In this document: positions 25,965-34,904 of the stretch, in pieces | Numbering within the stretch: the stretch's first letter is position 1 | How the letters are laid out: each line of letters opens with the position of its first letter | NCBI RefSeq assembly: GCF_014803405.1 | Contig: NZ_JACYFG010000006.1 | Coordinates: forward strand, 131,501-195,500 | From: Pelagicoccus enzymogenes | GTDB lineage: Bacteria > Verrucomicrobiota > Verrucomicrobiia > Opitutales > Opitutaceae | Direction: 5' to 3' | DNA length: 64,000 nt | Position numbers and translations under genes: made by a program | Notes under the pieces: generated by a model | The model's input: only the letters and a program-made list of their open reading frames with translations | The model's database searches: none | Told to the model about the DNA's origin: nothing

Positions 25965-26831
25965 ATGACTCCCGCCTCGCTATCGCCAGAACAACTCGAT
26001 GCCATCCTTGATCTGCAAGGACACGAACCTTGCCCCGGCGTGGAGATCGAATTCAAACGCATATTAGGAGATCTCCCTGATGGCCACTCAGTTTACGCTA
26101 CAATCTACCGACCGAGCCAACCCTCAAGCCAGCCCGCACCCGGACTACTCGCCTTCCACGGAGGAGGATTTATCGTTGGCAACCCAAACGGCTGCGGCGA
26201 AATCGCAAAGATGCTAGCGCTTTCGCTAGGCATCACCACTGTATCCGCTTCCTACCGACTGGCAAGCGACGGCGAGCCAAGCTACCCAGGTATCTTCGAA
26301 GAAGCCTCGATATCTTGGCGTTGGATTTTGGATCACGCGGTCGAGCTCAATATCGACCCTTCACGGATAGCCGTAGCGGGGGAATCCGCCGGCGTCCTGC
26401 AAGCCGCCCATCTCGCAGTAGAAAGTCCCTTGCTCTCCCTCGACCCTCAGACTCCCAGGCCCGCTGCCCTCATCTCGCTTTGGGGATGCTTCGACTACGT
26501 GGTGCGCTGGTTCGACCGAGGCCAGTCCCCCGGTGCCGAAGCCGAACTGCTGGGCACCACTTACTTGCAAAACCCGCGGCTCTACCACATCGTGAGTCCC
26601 GTCAATTACGCCACAGCACCCCTCCCTCCCGCATTCCTAGTTTATGGAAGCCAAGACCGCGTCGTTCACCTGCGGCAAGGCGAGATCGCCCATGCCGCAT
26701 GGCAAGCCGCCGGAGCTCGTAGCGAACTTAAAATCTTGGACAACATCGGGCACGACACGATCGGCGACACCCGAAAACCCCGTGAACAAGCCTTGCATGC
26801 AGCCGTCAAATTCCTCGCCGCCCACCTCTAG
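25965..26831 (+). CDS. Alpha/beta-hydrolase of the HSL/acetyl-esterase type
   Basis: 288 aa from ATG at 25965; longer in-frame starts reach into the operator region and add unfamily-like sequence. The oxyanion motif HGGGF is at about 63-67, nucleophile Ser141 in GESAG, then Asp in YGSQDRVV and His in NIGHDT near the C-terminus complete the triad. No signal peptide, so cytoplasmic. The hormone-sensitive-lipase-like family removes acetyl or small acyl groups; with GH78 and GH130 genes next door, deacylation of imported oligosaccharides is a plausible role. It is followed after 65 bp by the GH130 gene on the same strand. Confidence 0.8.
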   Translation: MTPASLSPEQLDAILDLQGHEPCPGVEIEFKRILGDLPDGHSVYATIYRPSQPSSQPAPGLLAFHGGGFIVGNPNGCGEIAKMLALSLGITTVSASYRLASDGEPSYPGIFEEASISWRWILDHAVELNIDPSRIAVAGESAGVLQAAHLAVESPLLSLDPQTPRPAALISLWGCFDYVVRWFDRGQSPGAEAELLGTTYLQNPRLYHIVSPVNYATAPLPPAFLVYGSQDRVVHLRQGEIAHAAWQAAGARSELKILDNIGHDTIGDTRKPREQALHAAVKFLAAHL

Positions 26832-26896
26832 GTGGCGTCCTGCGAACTGACGATCTACTTTGTATCCAACCTTCTATGACACTCCCAACCTGATCC

Positions 26897-27958
26897 ATGA
26901 CGCCCCCTCCCCTATTCACCCGCGAGCCCGCCAACCCTATCGTCACTCCGGGCGGCCCTTCCTGGCGAAGGGCGGTCAGCTTCAACCCCGCCGTCTTTCA
27001 CGACGGCCAGCAGTATTGGATGCTTGAACGCTGCGCCGGCAGTCTCCGCCCCTTCATCTGTCACCTCGGACTCCTAAGGAGCGGCGACGGCGTGAACTGG
27101 GAGCTCGCTTGCGACGAACCTGTATTCACCCCTGCCATGTGCGGCAGCCCCATCGGCAGCGTGCAAGATCCCCGCGTGACAAGACTGGAGGGGCGCTGGT
27201 GGCTCACGTTCGCCTACCGCCCCTACGCTTGGTCATCGCATCCCACAGGCGTCGGAGTACCTGAATCGCACGAGACCGACTTCCCAAACTTGCCACCCCT
27301 GCCGGACGCCGACGCGGCTGGCTCATCCAATGTCGCGAACGGTCGCTCGGACAACCTTACTCGATCCGGCCTCGCCGTATCCGACGATGGGCAAAACTGG
27401 AGCTTCCACTCCTGGATCACCCCTGCGGATATCGACGACCGTAATGTCATACTCTTCCCAGAAAAGATCGACGGACGCTACGCCGTGCTTCGCCGTCCCT
27501 TGGAAGCCACGAGCTCCTCTATTTGGCTAAGCTACTCGGATGATCTCGAAACCTGGACTGCCCCCGAACTCCTCGCCAAGGCTGCGTATCCATGGGAGAA
27601 CAACCGCATCGGCGGTTCTTGCCCGCCTATCTGTACCGACGCCGGTTGGCTACTCTTCTATCACGGAGTGGAAACCACCGATCCATCCGTCAAGGCCGTC
27701 ACTTATCGCATGGGCGCCATGCTTCTCGACTTAGCAGATCCCCAAAAAATCATCGCTCGCTGCCCGCTGCCGCTTTTCGAACCAGAAGCCTACTACGAAC
27801 GCGTTGGCCTCTACATTCCCAATGTCGTCTTCCCCACCAGTTGCCTGGTGGAAGGCGACACGCTGCTGCTCTACTACGGAGCCTGTGACACCTCCATTGG
27901 CCTCGCCCGAGCCAGCCTCAGCGAGCTTCTATCTTTGCTACTCCGCCACCCGTTCTAG
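26897..27958 (+). CDS. GH130-family beta-mannoside phosphorylase or hydrolase
   Basis: 353 aa, five-bladed beta-propeller of the GH130 type, no signal peptide. Visible family marks are SFNPAVFHDGQQYWMLER, the QDPRVTRLEGRWWLTF strand with candidate catalytic Asp91, RNVILFPEKIDGRYAVLRRP, the phosphate/ligand loop RIGGSCPP, and LLFYHGVE and LYYGACDTSIGLA at the end. Known GH130 enzymes phosphorolyse or hydrolyse beta-1,4- or beta-1,2-mannosides. Whether it is a phosphorylase cannot be decided from what I see. Shares orientation with the esterase gene and lies upstream of the MFS transporter gene. Confidence 0.8.
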   Translation: MTPPPLFTREPANPIVTPGGPSWRRAVSFNPAVFHDGQQYWMLERCAGSLRPFICHLGLLRSGDGVNWELACDEPVFTPAMCGSPIGSVQDPRVTRLEGRWWLTFAYRPYAWSSHPTGVGVPESHETDFPNLPPLPDADAAGSSNVANGRSDNLTRSGLAVSDDGQNWSFHSWITPADIDDRNVILFPEKIDGRYAVLRRPLEATSSSIWLSYSDDLETWTAPELLAKAAYPWENNRIGGSCPPICTDAGWLLFYHGVETTDPSVKAVTYRMGAMLLDLADPQKIIARCPLPLFEPEAYYERVGLYIPNVVFPTSCLVEGDTLLLYYGACDTSIGLARASLSELLSLLLRHPF

Positions 27959-27970
27959 GACTCCCCGTAG

Positions 27971-27982
27971 TTAACGGATTCA
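27971..27982. promoter_or_regulatory. Shared LacI-like operator, one mismatch
   Basis: TTAACGGATTCA (one mismatch to TWAACGRATTWA), 13 bp after the GH130 stop and 73 bp before the MFS gene. Confidence 0.5.
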
Positions 27983-28055
27983 TGAGACCGTCCGCGTATC
28001 GCGCTCGCCTTGAATTCTTCATGATCCCTATAAACTAACTCTCCCGCCCCGCTCC

Positions 28056-30578
28056 ATGATCATTACCCGAAAGAAAAAGGTCCCCGTTCACTGGCTCTTC
28101 TACGCCCAGTTGCCGCTCCTTCTCACGATATACGGCGAATCCGTTATTCACGCGCCCTTCCTCCTGCTCATGAAGAAATTCATGGACAACCCCGCGGCCA
28201 TCATGGGGCTGATCAGTATGGAGATCTATATCAACCTGTTTGGAGCTCCTTTCATTTCGTGGCTGAGCGACCGCGTATGGACTCGCTGGGGACGCCGCAA
28301 ATTCTTCGTCGTAATCGCTGACACGGGACGCGCCCTCTGCCTGCTCGCCATGCCCTTCGCGCCAAACGTCATAGTCCTGATCATCCTGCGTTGGGCGTTC
28401 AGTCTCGCCGGCAGCTTTGGCAGCATGACTCAAGCCTTGATCTACGAAGTCGTTCCACCTCCCCAACGCGGGCGGCTTTCCGGCTTCTTCCAAGCCTCCG
28501 TCCAATTTGGCAACATCATCTTTTTCTTCCTGCTGCTCGGTCGATTCGACGACTATTATTTCATGGGGCCGTTTCGCTATGTGACCGAACTCAGCGGCGG
28601 CGCCATCATGTTTTGGCTTTGCGCCTTCGTCCTGCTCGGCATCTCCGCTTTCGAAGCATTGGGCTTTCGCGAAATTAAGCCACCCGATGGCGGCAGCATA
28701 AACGACGGTAGAAAGCCCGGACAATCGATCTTCATCCACTTCTTCAAATCGTTCTACCAGGACGTATTCGCAAAAGACCTACTACCGATCTATCTCTTTG
28801 TATTCGTCACGATCATGTTCGCGGTAAACTTGGGGATTTTCCAGCCACTGCTCTACACCGAGCAATGGGGCTACTCGCTGCAGGACATGGGTAACACGAT
28901 GGCAGTAGGAGCCATCTTCTCCATTACCTTCGCCCTCATAGCAGGTTGGTTCGCAGACCGCTATGGAAAGATCCAAACCTTCGTTCTCGCATCGGCAGGG
29001 TCGCTGATCATGAACATCTTCTATACAGTATGGGTAGCCTTCCAGCCAGACAACCGGCCCACACTAATCCAAATCATAGTCATCGGAAACATCACCCAAG
29101 CCTTCATGATGGTGAAATCAGTCGTCACTTACCCGCTGATGATGGAGTACGTGAAACGAAGCCGTATGGGCTCGGCAAGCGCAGGCATCTACCTCTTCCA
29201 AAACCTGTTTCGCAGCCTCGTTCTTCTGTTTGTGGGCGTCTGGCTGGTCTGGTGGTCGGTCTGGTTCTTCCCGCAAGCCGGCTACCAAACCGCGACCACT
29301 TTCCCCGACGAAATTGACGCGGATCAACTACGCTCAAAGATCGAATCGACCGGACTCGACCCCGACGACTACCTGCTGCGCCCAATTCATCAATACGGAG
29401 TCGACAAGGAAACGTCCATGCGTTGGTGGATACATCGCAACGATGAAGAAACGGCAGATATCTTAGCTGAGCTAAAAGATCTCAAGAACGAGCTATCCAG
29501 CCTCGAAGCAGAAGTCACTTCGCCCTTCTTAACGGAGCCAGAACGCGACGCTATCAGCGAGAAAATCGACACCGCGAAATCGCGCACCACTGAAATCAAC
29601 GAAACACTTGAGCGCGGCAAATCCGAGCTACACCAAAAGCTTTACGCGGTGCTTGGCGAGACGCTCTTTGAACCAGGCGCCCAATTGAGCGACGCTCAAT
29701 TCGAGGACGACACCTTGTTTCTCGCCCTAACGACGATTGAGGAACTCCCTCAGGAACAAGTCGAGTTGTTCGAGCAAAACCTCAACGGTCCGCAATACCA
29801 AGTCACTGCTAGCAAGAATGACCTATCCAGCTCTCGTTGGCGATCGGAGGTACGCGTCGAAGTCGTGGACGGAGAAACGCCGGGCTTGCAAGTTTTTGCG
29901 AAGTTCGATCCGAACTTCACCGGCATCTACCGGATTTTGAATACAGGAGATAATCTGATCCCAGCCTCCTTTGAGCTAGCAAATTCGATCAACAGCATCT
30001 TCCAAAGCGGGCTCGGCCGTGGTAACCAGCAATTCACGATCACTTCGGTTGAAAAAGAAACACGCGATGGTCAAGCAACGCTCAGCTTCGAGCTAAGCAT
30101 CTCACAAAACGCTCTCACCTCGGACGCTTCCCTCTTGGCAGAAGCTCTTACCCAAGAACAAGCGATCGCAGACGCCAGCAGTCAGCAAATCGTGGACAAC
30201 CGATACCGCTTCGAACTCCAACTCGCTAGCGAGGCAATGACAGCCAAAAATGCCGACTGGCTATCCCGCTCTCGAGCAGACGAAATCCGAAGCCGACTCG
30301 ATTCCCTGATGCAGGGCGAGGCGTTCGCCCAAGGCTTAGCCACTGAAACCTACCTCCGCTTGGCAGACGTGCTCGCCTCGCAACCCTTCTACGTAAGCAT
30401 CCCCGAAAACACGCCTCGTAGCAGACATACGGAGCGGGAGTATGAATACTTCTTTTCCAGCAAAACGCTGGAAATCGCGAGCGATCTGATAGGTTTCGCT
30501 ATCATCTTCTTCATAATCTACATCGAGAAAAAAGGTGTCATTCGCCGCTACGGAGCAGAGGAGGATCTAAAACGATGA
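28056..30578 (+). CDS. MFS transporter with ~395-residue insertion before the last membrane helix
   Basis: 840 aa, about twice the usual MFS length. Eleven membrane helices are visible in residues 14-403, with the conserved TM2-3 loop SDRVWTRWGRRKFF and the TM8-9 loop WFADRYGK. Residues about 405-800 are hydrophilic: an early part (455-535) is charged and probably coiled-coil (LAELKDLKNELSSLEAE), followed by a mixed alpha/beta part. The twelfth helix is at about 805-825 (SDLIGFAIIFFIIYI), with a cytoplasmic KKG tail. Helix counting puts the insertion on the periplasmic side. It probably imports an oligosaccharide, and the insertion may bind ligand or a partner. The gene overlaps the next by 4 bp (ATGA). 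Confidence 0.8.
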   Translation: MIITRKKKVPVHWLFYAQLPLLLTIYGESVIHAPFLLLMKKFMDNPAAIMGLISMEIYINLFGAPFISWLSDRVWTRWGRRKFFVVIADTGRALCLLAMPFAPNVIVLIILRWAFSLAGSFGSMTQALIYEVVPPPQRGRLSGFFQASVQFGNIIFFFLLLGRFDDYYFMGPFRYVTELSGGAIMFWLCAFVLLGISAFEALGFREIKPPDGGSINDGRKPGQSIFIHFFKSFYQDVFAKDLLPIYLFVFVTIMFAVNLGIFQPLLYTEQWGYSLQDMGNTMAVGAIFSITFALIAGWFADRYGKIQTFVLASAGSLIMNIFYTVWVAFQPDNRPTLIQIIVIGNITQAFMMVKSVVTYPLMMEYVKRSRMGSASAGIYLFQNLFRSLVLLFVGVWLVWWSVWFFPQAGYQTATTFPDEIDADQLRSKIESTGLDPDDYLLRPIHQYGVDKETSMRWWIHRNDEETADILAELKDLKNELSSLEAEVTSPFLTEPERDAISEKIDTAKSRTTEINETLERGKSELHQKLYAVLGETLFEPGAQLSDAQFEDDTLFLALTTIEELPQEQVELFEQNLNGPQYQVTASKNDLSSSRWRSEVRVEVVDGETPGLQVFAKFDPNFTGIYRILNTGDNLIPASFELANSINSIFQSGLGRGNQQFTITSVEKETRDGQATLSFELSISQNALTSDASLLAEALTQEQAIADASSQQIVDNRYRFELQLASEAMTAKNADWLSRSRADEIRSRLDSLMQGEAFAQGLATETYLRLADVLASQPFYVSIPENTPRSRHTEREYEYFFSSKTLEIASDLIGFAIIFFIIYIEKKGVIRRYGAEEDLKR

Positions 30579-31162
30579 GCCCAGAAGAATTATACAAAGA
30601 CGAAGCTAATATCGCGAAAGCGAGTGACGGACGTTGGTATTACACGCCCGACAAGTTCGCAGCCAAGCTTGCGTTCCTAATCGGAAGCCTAGCGATCACT
30701 GCTTTAGGCGTCATCCTCATTTGGGATCCCGCGGTCAGGTATCTATTCGGCGAACAGGAAATGGCTCGCATCACCCGCATCGAGAGAAACGATCCGGACA
30801 CGGAGCCTCAACTGATCCGCTATCGCAAAGAGATCCCAGAAGGCGACTACTTTACGCGCTTCACTTACATCGCCACTGTCGACCAAGAAGATGGAAGCTC
30901 AAGGGACTTCACCCTCGCGATTGGTAGCCGCAGAAACGCGTTCGTGAACGTGAACGATGACGTCGAGATCATCTACTTCGCTGAAGACAGTCACGCGTAT
31001 CAACTTTATGAACACCGCACCTGGTCCTTCGGAATCGGCTTCTTATTTGTCGGAGGCCTCCTTACATCCTGTGCGGTGCCAACTCTTTTGGCGGTCGGCA
31101 AACCAATCCTCATCGACGAGGAAGCCGCCGAAGACTTATCCGAGGATCCAACGCACGCTTAA
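30575..31162 (+). CDS. Two-helix membrane protein, DUF3592-like
   Basis: 195 aa. Two membrane helices (about 30-52 and 150-172) flank an extracytoplasmic domain of about 95 residues, with FTYIATVDQEDGSSRDFTLAIGSRRNAFVNVNDDVEIIYF, a pattern like the DUF3592 beta-fold. The start codon overlaps the MFS stop, so the two products are translationally coupled and may form a complex, perhaps with the MFS insertion. No enzymatic motif seen. Function unknown. Confidence 0.65.
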   Translation: MSPEELYKDEANIAKASDGRWYYTPDKFAAKLAFLIGSLAITALGVILIWDPAVRYLFGEQEMARITRIERNDPDTEPQLIRYRKEIPEGDYFTRFTYIATVDQEDGSSRDFTLAIGSRRNAFVNVNDDVEIIYFAEDSHAYQLYEHRTWSFGIGFLFVGGLLTSCAVPTLLAVGKPILIDEEAAEDLSEDPTHA

Positions 31163-31166
31163 AGCA

Positions 31167-31196
31167 GGAAGGCCAGTCGCCATAGACCGGCCTTCC
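31167..31196. terminator. Hairpin between convergent genes
   Basis: GGAAGGCC (31167-31174) pairs perfectly with GGCCTTCC (31189-31196) around a 14-nt loop. No T tract on either side, so it may be factor-assisted. It lies between the convergent DUF3592-like and isomerase genes. Confidence 0.5.
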
Positions 31197-31204
31197 CGCA
31201 TAAG

Positions 31205-31987
31205 CTACCAAACCAAATTCTTTCGGATGTATTCAAAACTTTGGGATAGCGAATCGAAGGGATCCCCAGGACAAGTGTCCTGCTCCACAATGTAGTGCTC
31301 GCATCCCGCTGCTTCCGCTTCCCTGACAATTTCCACGAAATCCATATTTCCATTGCCGATCTCCGCATAGTCAGCGTCCAGAGAATCAGACTTGAGGCGA
31401 TAGTCCTTCATGTGCAAAAGCGGTGATCGACCCTTCAGGCCACGCAACCAACCAGCTGGCGAACCGCCGCCCCTCTGCACCCAAAAAGTGTCAATCTCAG
31501 CCTGAAGGCAGCGGGCATCCGTCTCCTCGTAGATTCGCTCTAGGATGACCTTACCTCGGCTGTGCTGGAACTCGTGATGATGGTTGTGGTAGCACAATAC
31601 CAAGCCCGCATCCGCCATCTTTCGACCGGCGTCGTTTAGTCCTTTGATCAGTGCATCCACTTCCTCGTCGTTAGAAAAGTCTACCCCCGCAGGGTAAGGA
31701 TAAGCCGTGTAGCGTACGCCTAGTTTTTGCAGGCGGGCAATCACCTTATCAGTTTCGTTGAGGATCTGTTCCCCAGACTCGTGCGTAGCGCAAATCGTCA
31801 AACCCCGCTCGCCCAAGACTTCCACAAGCTCCTGCTCAGAAAACAAGTCTGCCGACAGTCCGCTGACCTGCACCGACTTGTATCCCATTTTCGATACTTT
31901 TTCGAATGTCGCCAAGGCGTCCTCGCGGGTTTTCACAAAATCCCTTAACGTATAAAGGATCACTCCAAACTGTTCTATTTTCGGCAT
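31205..31987 (-). CDS. Sugar phosphate isomerase/epimerase-like TIM-barrel protein
   Basis: 260 aa, AP_endonuc_2/xylose isomerase-like barrel. Metal- and substrate-site motifs are visible: VLCYHNHHHEF, CLQAEIDTFWVQRGG, LLHMKDY and GNGNMDFVEI, ending with YIVEQDT. No signal peptide. It follows a Gfo/Idh/MocA gene with a 30-bp gap on the same strand. Members of this family isomerise or epimerise sugars and keto-sugars, or cleave 3-keto-glycosides; with the oxidoreductase, one of these is likely. A similar pair occurs at 40612-42519. Confidence 0.8.
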   Translation of the reverse strand: MPKIEQFGVILYTLRDFVKTREDALATFEKVSKMGYKSVQVSGLSADLFSEQELVEVLGERGLTICATHESGEQILNETDKVIARLQKLGVRYTAYPYPAGVDFSNDEEVDALIKGLNDAGRKMADAGLVLCYHNHHHEFQHSRGKVILERIYEETDARCLQAEIDTFWVQRGGGSPAGWLRGLKGRSPLLHMKDYRLKSDSLDADYAEIGNGNMDFVEIVREAEAAGCEHYIVEQDTCPGDPFDSLSQSFEYIRKNLVW

Positions 31988-32017
31988 TATCTATTCCTAT
32001 TTATCTTTTCACCTTGC

Positions 32018-33175
32018 TTAGAAGGACTTCGCAAATTCGTCGCTATCTACCGACCCTCGCACTTCCACTCGAGCTTTGGGCTTCGAGGCAGCAATACGAG
32101 ATTTGAGAAGAGCTTCATAACGCGAGCTATCCATCGGCAAGCTCACCTCTCCCCCTTCCGCAGCTGAAAGCAGCATCGCATTAGCAAGCTCGACCGAGTT
32201 CATCCCCTCCGCTGCAGGAGCTATCAAGAGCTCACCATCGAGTATCGCCTTGGCGAAGTTTTTCAGCACTCCAAGATGCTGTTCTCCTGTATTGGGGAAA
32301 GGGATCTCAACCTTCCAGGTGTCTGGCTTGCCGAACAGGTTTTTCGTTGTTTTCAGAAACTCGCGGTTCTCGACTTCGTTGCGCAGCCATTCGACTTTTC
32401 CATTTTCCAAGATGACCCGTCCTCTGGCGCAAGCGACCTCTAGGCGATTCGTTCCCGGAGCCTCGCCGGTCGTAGTGATCAGCACGCCCCGCTTACCATC
32501 CGCATATTTCATAACCGCAGTAACGCTATCCTCGACTTCGATGTCATGGAAACGACCGATCTGGCAATCCGCCCAAATCGTTTCTGGCATACCAAAGAGC
32601 CACTGCCAAAGGTCGAGCTGATGCGGACATTGGTTCATCAAAACGCCCCCACCTTCACCCGACCATGTGGCCCGCCAGCCGCCCGAGGCATAGTAGGCGT
32701 CGGGTCGATACCAGTCCGTGATGGTCCATTGCACTCTTTCGATTTCACCCAGCTCGCCGCTCTCGATCAAATGCTTCAACTTGAGGTAAGCCGGATCTGT
32801 GCGTTGGTTAAACATAGCCGCAAAGACGACGTCCTTACCCTTGCTCGCCTCGATCAAACGTTCGCAATCTGCTTTGTGAACTGATATCGGCTTCTCCACC
32901 AACAAGTGCAAACCTGCATCCAAAGTTTCGATACCGTATGTCGTATGGCTGTAATGAGGCGTACAAACAATCACAGCCTCCACCTCTCCAGACTTTATCA
33001 AATAGCTTCCAGACTCGAAGAAACGGATATCAGGGAAAGCTTTGGAAACGTCACTTCGCTCGTCCGCAATAGCTGCTAACTCCAAGCCCGGCACCTTCCC
33101 TTCCTTGATCATTCGTGCATGAGCGCTCCCCATGTTTCCTAATCCGATGATACCGACGCGAACTGATTTATCCAT
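32018..33175 (-). CDS. Gfo/Idh/MocA-family sugar oxidoreductase
   Basis: 385 aa from ATG at 33173-33175; an earlier frame start at 33259 would overlap the divergent AraC gene and precede the Rossmann start unnaturally. NAD(P)-binding motif GIIGLGNMGSAHARM is near residue 8, the family EKP motif (VEKPISVHK) at about 105, and GGWRATWSGEGGGVLMNQCPHQLDLW contains the conserved His-x3-Asp-like catalytic region. It probably oxidises or reduces a sugar at one carbon. It is divergent from an AraC gene (75-bp gap) and upstream of the isomerase gene. Confidence 0.85.
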   Translation of the reverse strand: MDKSVRVGIIGLGNMGSAHARMIKEGKVPGLELAAIADERSDVSKAFPDIRFFESGSYLIKSGEVEAVIVCTPHYSHTTYGIETLDAGLHLLVEKPISVHKADCERLIEASKGKDVVFAAMFNQRTDPAYLKLKHLIESGELGEIERVQWTITDWYRPDAYYASGGWRATWSGEGGGVLMNQCPHQLDLWQWLFGMPETIWADCQIGRFHDIEVEDSVTAVMKYADGKRGVLITTTGEAPGTNRLEVACARGRVILENGKVEWLRNEVENREFLKTTKNLFGKPDTWKVEIPFPNTGEQHLGVLKNFAKAILDGELLIAPAAEGMNSVELANAMLLSAAEGGEVSLPMDSSRYEALLKSRIAASKPKARVEVRGSVDSDEFAKSF

Positions 33176-33250
33176 GTCGCAATAATAGCAAAACGACCCC
33201 TTCTTTGGAATGGACTCAAAGGAGCTTCTTTTGCACTTTCCTGTCATCTC

Positions 33251-34051
33251 ATGAAACAAGAAACATTCAGAGGTTTAAAACTTTCCCTCTGCGACCGCTT
33301 GATTCTCCACAACAATCCACCGGGCTGGAACTGGCGTTCCAATATTCCGGATTACTACAATCTTTGGATTGCACTCTCAGGACCGGGAAAAATGTGGATC
33401 AACGACGAACTCATCCCCTTCTCGGCAGGTACAGCCATTCTGCTGTATCCGAACGATAGCGTTTATGCGGAACGGCTCGACTCGGCGGGAATGCGAAACA
33501 TTGGCTTGCACTTTAGGTGCATCAACGAGCCTACCAACAAAAGAGGACTTGAGGCATTCAAACTCCGTCCCATCCAACTGAGAAGATTAAGCCTGATTCA
33601 CGAAATGGCACGTTACCTCTCTGAAGTTCCCCTATCGCAACAGGAAGAGGCGAACGATTGGGCGACTAAGATATTTCATGTGTTCGCCCGTGATTGGCTG
33701 CTCGGTCCGGAGGACCCTCGCGACCAGATTATTCGAGCCCAAGTTGAGCGAATTAAAGAACGGCCCTATCAATCTTTTCCCACCGAGGAGCTCGCCAAGG
33801 AAGCTGGCTTATCGCTCTCGCAATACCGTCGACGTTTCGCGAAACTGACTCAAACCCAACCGAGAACTTTTTCGATCTTGCAACGTCTCGAAACAGCCAA
33901 ACGCTTACTTCTCGAGAGTACTCTCAATATCGACCAGATCGCTCAAGCCCTCGGCTTCAACGACACTCCTTTTTTCTCCCGTCAATTTAGGAAGAAGACC
34001 GGAATGAGTCCTTCCGAATTCAGAGCTCAAAATCGCGAGGACTCCGTTTAA
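33251..34051 (+). CDS. AraC-family transcription regulator
   Basis: 266 aa. N-terminal cupin-like part (about 20-120), with [21 protein letters not shown], and a C-terminal AraC DNA-binding domain (about 165-262) with [18 protein letters not shown] and the recognition region [19 protein letters not shown]. It is divergent from the Gfo/Idh-isomerase pair and just upstream of ThuA-Gfo-YdjC-ABC genes, so it may control either side. Its stop codon overlaps a perfect copy of the shared 12-bp motif. Confidence 0.85.
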   Translation: MKQETFRGLKLSLCDRLILHNNPPGWNWRSNIPDYYNLWIALSGPGKMWINDELIPFSAGTAILLYPNDSVYAERLDSAGMRNIGLHFRCINEPTNKRGLEAFKLRPIQLRRLSLIHEMARYLSEVPLSQQEEANDWATKIFHVFARDWLLGPEDPRDQIIRAQVERIKERPYQSFPTEELAKEAGLSLSQYRRRFAKLTQTQPRTFSILQRLETAKRLLLESTLNIDQIAQALGFNDTPFFSRQFRKKTGMSPSEFRAQNREDSV

Positions 34052-34059
34052 CGAATTAA
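34048..34059. promoter_or_regulatory. Shared LacI-like operator, perfect match, overlapping the AraC stop
   Basis: TTAACGAATTAA, perfect to TWAACGRATTWA. The AraC stop TAA is inside it. It lies 56 bp upstream of the ThuA start. Confidence 0.6.
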
Positions 34060-34115
34060 TTGCAAGGCAGCTTCCCAAGCCGCCTTGCAGCAAACAAAAG
34101 CTCCAGCCCATAGAT

Positions 34116-34889
34116 ATGACTGATACAATCAAGCTAACCATCTGGAACGAATTTCGACACGAGAAGAGCAACCCAGCTGTGCAAAAGATCTATCCAAAAG
34201 GGATCCATTCGACCCTAGCCGAGTCCCTCGAGAAAGATGCCAAGATCGAGGTGAGCACCGCCACCCTAGACGAAGATCAGCACGGACTAAACGAGGAAGT
34301 GTTGAACAATACCGATGTATTGATCTGGTGGGGACACTGCGCCCACGGCGAGGTTTCCGACGAGATCGTCGAGAAAGTTCAGCAAAGAGTACTCTCGGGC
34401 ATGGGCCTGATCGTCCTGCACTCCGGCCATTACTCGAAGATCTTCAAGCGCCTCATGGGCTCCAACTGCTCGCTTCGCTGGCGGGAAGCAGCAGAAAAAG
34501 AACGACTCTGGAATATCGCACCCGGACACCCCATCACCCAAGGGATTGGAGAATACGTCGAGCTTCTCAACGAGGAAATGTACGGCGAACGATTCGACAT
34601 TCCAGAACCGGATCAGCTGATTTTCATCTCTTGGTTCGAAGGAGGAGAAGTCTTTCGCAGCGGAGCGACCTGGACTCGCGGCAATGGAAAAGTCTTTTAC
34701 TTTCGCCCCGGTCACGAGACGTATCCAACCTACCACAACAAAGACGTTCAACAAGTGATCCGCAACGCGGTTCACTGGGCAAAGCCAATGGTAAACATCC
34801 CCACCAATCTCGCTCCCAACACCGAACCGCTCGAGTCCCTTTCCGAGAAAAGTGCCACATTTGGCGAAGCTGGCATCAAAGGCCAGTAG
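34116..34889 (+). CDS. ThuA-domain protein
   Basis: 257 aa, full-length ThuA (trehalose utilisation) fold, related to class I glutamine amidotransferases. Visible blocks are [20 protein letters not shown] near the start, [35 protein letters not shown] and [18 protein letters not shown]. No signal peptide. ThuA partners a Gfo/Idh-type dehydrogenase in the rhizobial trehalose/sucrose pathway through 3-keto disaccharides. The next gene, 15 bp away, is a Gfo/Idh/MocA protein, matching that ThuA-ThuB arrangement. Exact reaction unknown. Confidence 0.85.
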   Translation: MTDTIKLTIWNEFRHEKSNPAVQKIYPKGIHSTLAESLEKDAKIEVSTATLDEDQHGLNEEVLNNTDVLIWWGHCAHGEVSDEIVEKVQQRVLSGMGLIVLHSGHYSKIFKRLMGSNCSLRWREAAEKERLWNIAPGHPITQGIGEYVELLNEEMYGERFDIPEPDQLIFISWFEGGEVFRSGATWTRGNGKVFYFRPGHETYPTYHNKDVQQVIRNAVHWAKPMVNIPTNLAPNTEPLESLSEKSATFGEAGIKGQ

Positions 34890-34904
34890 TCACAGGCTCG
34901 AAAG

